A stretch of DNA of 39,921 nt from a virus, in the IMG/VR virus record IMGVR_UViG_3300017714_000037, positions 1-39,921 of that record; one strand, given 5' to 3'. The notes under the pieces were generated by a model, which searched no databases, was not told the DNA's origin, and saw only the letters and a list, made by a program, of their open reading frames with translations. The stretch's first letter is position 1; each line of letters starts with the position of its first letter. Of this stretch, positions 8,074 to 17,000 are shown piece after piece. The position numbers were made by a program, and so were the translations under genes.

Positions 8074-11000
8074 ATTCCGCATAATCTATATCTACATACG
8101 TATCATCAACATAATCAATTAGATTTTCGTTATTTGTTAAGTAATTTGACTGTGCTGTACCACTTTGTAGCACTGATAACCCGTTACTGTTCCAGAAACC
8201 TCTGTTATTACCATTTGGTATAACTTTTGTACCACTATATACATCAACAGCATTAGCATGTGATTGTGTAGTTGTGCCATGTGTACCACGTACAATATCA
8301 CTTAATACATTGCCAGTTATTTTACTGTATTCAATTCTTTCAGATCCGATCCATATCACACCTGGTTTGTTAGTTACATTATCATCTACTTCACTTGCTA
8401 TTTGTTTAGGTTGTGGTAGTTTAGTAGCATCAGTGACTGTAATTGTATTTGATGCTGTTGTTATTGCACCATTTAATGTTGTGTGGTCATCAGTTGAACT
8501 TGTTGTTCCGTCATCGATAAATTTATCTCTTAAATACTCAACTCTACCGTATGGCGAATAGTGAATTTTATATTGCGAATAATCGCCTGTGCCTGTGTAG
8601 TTTGGTGCTGAGCCAGTTACTCCATCATATGTTTTAACTGTAATCATTAATGATTCTCTTGGTGTTATCGGCGCCAGTTCTTCTGGATAATGATCATGAT
8701 CCGGTCTTGCAAATCCTGCCGAGTCAAGTTGTGATTTTACTAGTATCCATTTTTCAGCATCATAATCTGATTTAAATGTTGATGATGATGTGTGTTCAAC
8801 ATTTGTAAAGTAAATTCTATCGTTTATTAAATCCCAACGTGATGTTTGTAGTGTTGTTTCATTTGTTAAATTCTTGTGTGTTACATTTGCAACATAAACA
8901 TTATTGTTATCTTTAACAATATCACCAATTACATAACTTGTTGAAGCTGACCAAGATGCAATATGTGTTAAGTCATCGTTTCTTACAAAAGTGTTTACAG
9001 TATATGTTACTCCTGACTCCCAATGATTAGACATCTTAACAAATTTTGATTCGTACCAATTTTGTGTTGCATCTGGATCGTAACCAATTTCTGGATTCGT
9101 GCTTAATGCTTCCATATCCCAATCTAAACTATCCCAAGCAAAGTTTGTTAGTTCTTGACCAATTCTATCTCTGTTAACTTTGAATCCAATTGGTTGTACA
9201 TCTAAGTCTTTGTAGAATCCAATTTTGTCAGCAAGTGTAGTTACAAATGAACTTACTGAATCTGCATTAGTAGTATCAACATTTGCTAGTTCAGATGCAT
9301 AAAAATATTTTCCTAATCTATCAACATGTGTTGAAGTTGGAGCAGTTACTTTTAACTGATTAATTTTTGCAACATCAGTTGCTTCTGTTGTTGGTTCAAA
9401 ATTAGTATGTTGCCATTTACCAGATTGTGCATCAGTAACAAAGTTACCAGACGTGTGTGCCTGTGTTGCCTGCCAATAGCCACCATTGTATTTTATATTT
9501 GTTCCAACAGCATAACTTTGTGATGTAGCCCAATCACCAATAACATTTGTTGAAGGTGACACCAATGTAATTGATGTGCTTATTCTATCAAATGACATTT
9601 TAGTTTTAAATTTTGGTGTTGGATTAGTTGTACCTGTGCCATTTGTGTTAATAGTATAATCTGCATTTGCTGTAAAATCACTCATTGCCATATCAGCATT
9701 TTCTCTCACAGGAGATTTTTTACTTAAGAAGTTTCTAATTTTTGCACGATATGGTTTTACTTCTTCGATATATTTTCTAACATCATTAAACGGATCTTTT
9801 TCAAAAGATGATTTTTGTGATAGTGCTGTATCTTGTTGTATAACGTTTAAGTAAGTTGATTTAAATAACCAATCAACGTGTTGTTGTTCGCTGATTACAT
9901 ATCTAATTAATGCAAATAATAATTCGTTTTGATATTTTAAGTTTTGACTTATTAGTACATTGTCTTTTAATGTTTTGATATATGCACGAAGTTCAGTAGT
10001 AAGTGCTGTTGAATCTTCTTCAGTGTATATCGTTGTTTTTAATTTTGCTGTCGCAGTTTGTAATCCTACTCTTACTAATGATAAATTACCACTGTTGTAA
10101 GTTGTTGTTGTACCTGCAAGGTAATCAGCATCACAATACTTCCATAGTTCCCATTTTGAATTATAACCAAAATTAACTTTAATAATTTCATCCTGGATTA
10201 GTGTAGATGTATCTATGTTAGCATAGTAGTCAACTATACGATCAATAACTGTGTCATCGTTGAACGAAGTGTTGTAATACCAATTTGTTTTTTCATGATA
10301 TACTGATGTTGTTAATGTATTATCCCAACCTGCATGATTTACATCTAAGTTGATAGAAGTTGTAATTTTATTTAAAACTTCAAATAAAATTTTTCTTGCA
10401 TTCTTAGAATTTTTAAACCAACTCTGTCTTGGTCTTACTTTTGATCCATATCTATCATTTAATGATAATGACATATCCGGAACTGTATTTCCAAGTATAT
10501 CAAACCCAACTGTGCTATCGATCATTTTATTCCAAATTTGGTTTGGTATTGGTGCATCTGGATAATTTTCTTTTAACAATAACCATTGTGCATGTTTTGA
10601 GTTTGTTTTGTCTTTTGAACGTTTTCTATAATTTAGTTGTAATACAGTATTTTCTTTTGTAGTAAAATCTAATACGTTTGCAACTGAAATTGAATTTTGT
10701 GATATTGGTGCAAAATAGTTTAAGCCTTGTGTGATTGGGGATGTAATAACATTTGATACAGTTGCAGTATCACTTATTCTTCCTTCCAAAGCAGGAACTG
10801 TTGTAACATTTTTAACCCAATAATAATATGTTGTTGTTTGTGCCAACGTAGATGGATTTGTTTCAACTTTTGTAGCATAATTGGTTGTTGACTTAACTGT
10901 ACCGGTTCCAGCATAATTAGCCGGAGATACATTTGATTCTACCCACTCATATATGTCAATTTTTGCAGTTGGAAATAATCTACCCCAATTTGATCTACGA

Positions 11001-14000
11001 TACCTATTATCATGTGATTCATAATCAATATATCTTACTGTTGATAAATCCCACCATACTTGCCCAACATATTCGTTCATCCATGGTTTGCTTGTACTAA
11101 CTTGAATAGTGTCGCTGTGATTATTATAAATTGCAGGATCTACTTCTGATTTGTATTGTATTTCTTTATCTGCTTGTGGAGGTAATATGCCTTTTGCAGG
11201 ATCATATGGTACAAGTGTTAAGTTGACTTTGTTTGATCTGTCATCATACAAGACTGCTTTTTCAAATTGTTTAGTGTCAACTTTATCTTTTTGCCTACGT
11301 TTTGTACTTTCAAAATATGCTGAAGTTGTTTGAGTAGCATCATCATAATCAACACCACTGTGTAGAATCCATTGCTTGTTTCCGTATGTGTTAAGTGTTA
11401 ATGCAAGTGTTTCGTTTCCACGTATTGAATTATATTTTGAGATGATCGAAGCATTTGCTGTAAATCTATAAACACCCCATTTGCCAGTGTAGTCATCATC
11501 TAACCAAACTAAATCACCCTCTTGCCAAATATTTGGATCAGTAAATGTATTTGATAAAAAGTTTGTTAGTGTTGTTTTAATATCAGTTGCAACATAATTT
11601 TTATCAGTAGTTAGTCCGCTGTTCAATCTTATATCTTTCCAGTCTAACAATTTAATTCCTGTGCTGTTAATATTTGTATTGTCAGGTGCTGTAACAAACT
11701 CTGGTGTACCATCTGCTTTGGTAATTGAATATTGTTTTGATTTATAGTTTAATGTTAATGTTACTGCACCAGTTGTTGCCGAAGATACCGAAACGTTTGC
11801 TCTAACAGTGATATTTGCATTATCCGTTATCGTTCCTCCTGCTGTGATATTCGATGAAGCAACTGATTGTAAATTAGCAGTTGGCACTGTATACAATGTT
11901 GTTGCAGTTGCTCCATCCCACGATTCAACTACTACTGTTGGCGATGTGCCATCAAATGCAGTTGTCACGTTTGCAGTTAGTTCATCTAAGGCATGAACTT
12001 TCGATAAACCAGTATTGAGGTTAATTATGAAATTTGTTTTTGTATCTTTTACAACAATTTGTCCTGTTGCTGTTGATGTTGTACCAGATGCAAATCCTTG
12101 GTTACCTGTTCCTGGTGGAACAGTGATTGCTGTTATAACTCCTGTTGATGTTGTTATTCCAGAAGTTATATTAAATGCTGTTGAACCGGTTGAGTCAACT
12201 ATTGTGATTGATGGTGTTTGATAATTTAAACCACCGCTAGTGATTACAAAATCTAATATTTCACCAAATCTTCCACTAGTTCCAGATCCTATAAATGTAA
12301 ATGAAGGATCACTATAATCAACATTTACTTTTTTGATAGTTCCGCTTTGGTCAGTAACAGTTATTCCTGTTGGTGCCGCGGAGTAATTTGAACCACCGTT
12401 ATTGAGTGCAAGTTGGTTGCCACCTGTGCTACCACTTAATGCACCTGTGAAAACAACTGTCGGTGATGTGTATCCATTACCACCACTAGTAACTGTGATT
12501 GCTGTAATTTGTCCTGCAACTATTGTTGCTGTAGCAGTTGCACCAGTTCCGTTTGGATCAACAATTTTTACAGTAGGTATGCTCGAATATCCACTACCTG
12601 CCGATGTTACTGCAATTGCTGAAATAACACCTGATGTTAATGTAACCGAAGCAGTAGCATCTTGACCGTCATTAATTTTATTAACAGTCATGTTTGCTCC
12701 AGTACCTGTTGTACCAGTAAATGTTATGATATCTCCTTGTGCAAATCCATCACCACCTGATGATACTGTCACAGTATTAACTGATCCTGCAATATTACCA
12801 ACTGCCAGAGACGCACCCGAGCCAGCCACGTTTGCAAATGGTATAGTAACTGTTGGTGCTGTTTCTGTTGTTGGAATTAATGTTAGAATGTGTGTTCCCC
12901 ATACAGTAGGATCCATTAATAAGTTTCCACTGCCGTCATATGTTTTATGTAATATTAATTTGCTTTCTGTTGCACTGTTTGGTAATCCTGTTCCAGTTAT
13001 AGTAACTTGCATTGCCGTGTTGGCATCACCATTTGAAATTATGTTGTCGATGTTTACACCAGAGTCATATAGTTTATATGCATTCCAATCTTTTCCACCA
13101 ACTGTATCTTTTGCTACCCAAACAGTGCTACCAATTGTAACATTACCTGTTTGTGTTCCGTACAAGTTATCTAGTGACGTTGTATCATATGCTTTATATG
13201 TTGTGTCATCCAAGTGTACATAACCAGCAGTTGGAATTATAGATTGTTCTGTTGTTGTTGGCCATAAGTTTGCAAGTGTTTTTTCACCTGTTGGTTTTTT
13301 TAACCAACGTGCAGTGTCATCGATGTCAATAGTAATAACGTCATCAGTTAAACTATCATAACCTGTTGTTGTAACACCATCTGTTGGTAATATAAATTCA
13401 AACATCAACGGATCTGAAATAATGTCTTCCGCTTTTAATCTTAATTCAAGTTGTTGATTAAAATTAGTTGATCCAAAGTCTCCAACTTTAAATGCCCATT
13501 CTTCGTAAGTATCAAATGTTTGATCTGTACTTACTGTTGTCGAACGTAATAATCTATCAATAGCATTTGTTGTACCTTTTTGTTTTATCATACCTTGATA
13601 TAATTTAACTTGGTTTGATTCTGATACTCCTAAATTATTTAGATAATCTCTTTTTTGATAGCCTATAACATGTAATGCCGCATCTCTAAAGTTCGTTCCC
13701 ACAGTAGATGCATCTATATCATAATAACTGGCAGTGTCGGCAACTGTTTTTTCAAAGTTATTAATTAAACTTGTTCCACTTACGATAAACCCTTCTGCTT
13801 GTAATTTACCTGTCCATCCTAAAGTCTTGACTGTTGATAATCGTACCCTTGGTTGTCTTTGTGCTAATAACGTATTATAAATTGTATCATTGAACATAGT
13901 CTTATTGTTTAAAGTGATTGCATGTTCAGTTTCTTTGATAAACAATCTTAAACCATATATTCCAATTCCTTGTTTATGAGAGATTGTTACAATATCATCA

Positions 14001-17000
14001 TCTCTAACAACATTCATTTGTTCTGCATCTAATCCAAAGCCTTCTTTGTTTAATGCACTATATGATCCATTGATAATATTTTTTAAACTTTGTACTACCC
14101 CGGTTGCTGGCTTGAATTGTAAAGTTGATGCTGACGGACTTAACGTTATGTAATCTCCGTTTTGCCATTTACCTAAACTCCAGAACAAATATTCTTTTGC
14201 TGAATATCTCCAATCTAATGTTTCGCCAATATCAGAATTATGTGTGTCAAACAACCAGCCTTGTGTTTTTAACCATTCACCGTAACCGGCAATTACATCA
14301 TATACTTCTTGTCTAGTTTTAAATACTGTGCCGTAATTAACAAGTACTGTTTTACTATAATCATATTGATGATAATGTTCTACTTCTGTACCACCTTGTT
14401 GTGGAAGTTTTTTAATTTGTCTCCAAAATTTTAAATTTGGAGATGTATCAGCTGAAGTAGCCTGATGAGGTATTGTACATTGATAAAAATTTGATTCGTA
14501 ATTTACAACTTCATCTTTGTGATACATTAATCCTGGGGTGTATCCTCCCGGACTGATATCTTTACCTCCTACACGTACAGTTCTTGATGAGCTGTTTGTG
14601 AGTGGTTTAAAAGTTGTAAAGTATGGATTAGTTATGTCATATCCATAAAGTTTAAATCCTTTTGATGTGTTCTGTATAATAATTGCACTGTATGCCGCTT
14701 CTTGAACACTTGAACCTGTATATAAATTAACAGTAATATCTTCAGGTGGAACAATAATACTAGTACTTTGACTAGTCGAATCATATGCTTCTGATTCTAC
14801 TTGTAGTTTAGTAGAGTCAATAAATCCTGCACATCTATACATCAAGTTTGCTTGTATATTTCGTATAACATTACCAAATGCAGTACTAACTTGATTGCCT
14901 TTGTCAACAACATAATCTGATATAAAGTTTTGTACACCAGACCTAGAATATCTTACGTTGTTGGCATCAGTTTCTGTGTGTACATAATAATCTATGTTAT
15001 TTGGTCTTTTACCTGTAGATGTATCAATAGTCTGATTTACATCACTTTTTGACGACTCGATATCTTGCACATTCCATAACTGTTCAATATATAATCCTGG
15101 ATTAGTTAAGTATAATAATCTTTGTATAGCATATGGATATACCAATGAAGTATAAAATGCATGTTCAACTGGAGCACCATCACCGTAATCCCAATCTGCT
15201 TGTGATACTGACTCTGCAGGTTCCGATGATATTATTCCAATTTGTAAGGGACTTAATAGATTAGCATTTGCATCAACAGGAACATAATTTGAAAAGCCTG
15301 GTTTCTTGTATACATTGTTTGCATTCAAGTAAGATTGATTTGAATAATTTTCTCTATCACCTGCTCTTATAATTCCTTGCTCAATATCAGAAATCAATTG
15401 AGTTCTAATTGACGGATTTGTCCATGTATAATATTGATCCCACCACACTGGCTTTTGTGAAAAGCCTAACATTTCCCATGGATGAGTATGCGGACGATCA
15501 GTACCATAATACCAACGGTATATTCCTCTCCAGTGCCCTGGTAATGAATTACCATCTTGATCCACCAGTGATGAATAATTTAAAACTCTCCAGTCAATAT
15601 TAATTGTTGTTGTACTTCTTCCTGCTGAACTTATTTTTCCTAAAAGTATTTCATTAACTAAAAATCTATCAGTAACATTATCAAGTGTTATTGTGTTTGT
15701 ATCATCACTCACTGATGTTACTATTCCTCTGGACCCTGATGTTGTGCCGAACACTTCTTCGCCAAGTTGAAATTTTTGTTTCGTAGCAGTTGGCAAATAT
15801 CCTGCTTCTACGTAATTTGTAACTACATAGTTTGAGTTTGAAGATAAAGTAATTGTTACTGCATAACCACTATTTTCTTGATAGTTGACAGCATTTTCAT
15901 TTGCCCATCTAGAAAAGATAGGTCTTAGAAGTCTTGTAACTTCATCACGTGACCAAGAAGTTGAATTAAATTTATTTGGTATAATTTGATTGTATTCAAA
16001 CAATGGTAACTTGTCTTGCTGAGATATTACATGATACATAGAATTATAAATTCTTTTTTCTAGTTCAAGTAATGCTGTATCTCTCATATCGTTGTATTTT
16101 AAAACTAAAGAGCCATCATGACACTGTACAAAGTTTCTTGTTCCGGAAGTATATGTCGTATCGTCAGTTAATTCACTTGGTTTGTAAATTCTACCAATAC
16201 CCAGTGATGCTGGAGTAGGTGGTATCCACGTTGGTTGATAACTATCATAGTATCTCAATGTAATGACATCACCTAATTGTGGTTTCTGACTTGGTGTTCC
16301 AAGGAAAACTATTTTTGTACCATTTGATCCAACACTAATAACATAATCATGATTTAATGTTAACTGCACATTATTTTTATAAACATACAGTGCTTTAGTT
16401 TTGTAATCAACGTCAGGATTGAAACTGCTTGAAATTTCTAAGCCTGGTTCGTTGTTGAACACAGTTTGAGTAATATTGTTTAAACTAATCTGTGTACTTT
16501 GCGAACCCCATGAATAATTGGCTGTGTTAATTGTATAAGACTCAGAAGTAAATCTGTCACCACTTGCAACCATATTAGAGTAAGCAAATGGATCAGTTGC
16601 TAGTTTACTAACATTGATATTAGATAATGCACGGTCAACTATTTGTGCTGTGTTTAATGAACTAACTTCTTGAGAATTTTGTATATTGTTTACTGCATTT
16701 AAAAACTTTAATTGGAATTCTTGATATCTATTTTTAACAAATTCTAATGCTTCAGGAACATCTAAGTCACTGTTGTTTGTTATTGCCATTGCTTTTAACA
16801 ATGGAGCATCGTGTTGTAATATTACAGAACCTAAACTTAAATCTTCTTTTGTATCTCTGTAATTATTGTTACCACTGACTGTACCGGTAAATCCTAATTG
16901 ATTTTGTATGATAGATTTAAAGTGTTGGAACAATTCACTGTATGTTGTTGTGCCAATATCATCATTGGATGCGTTGTTTTCTAAGTTTTTTGGTATTTCA

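Noticed and set aside
12690-13223. 177-residue open frame on the plus strand inside the giant gene
   Set aside because: Val/Pro/Thr-rich antisense shadow of the Gly/Thr repeats, with no ribosome-binding site or family motif.
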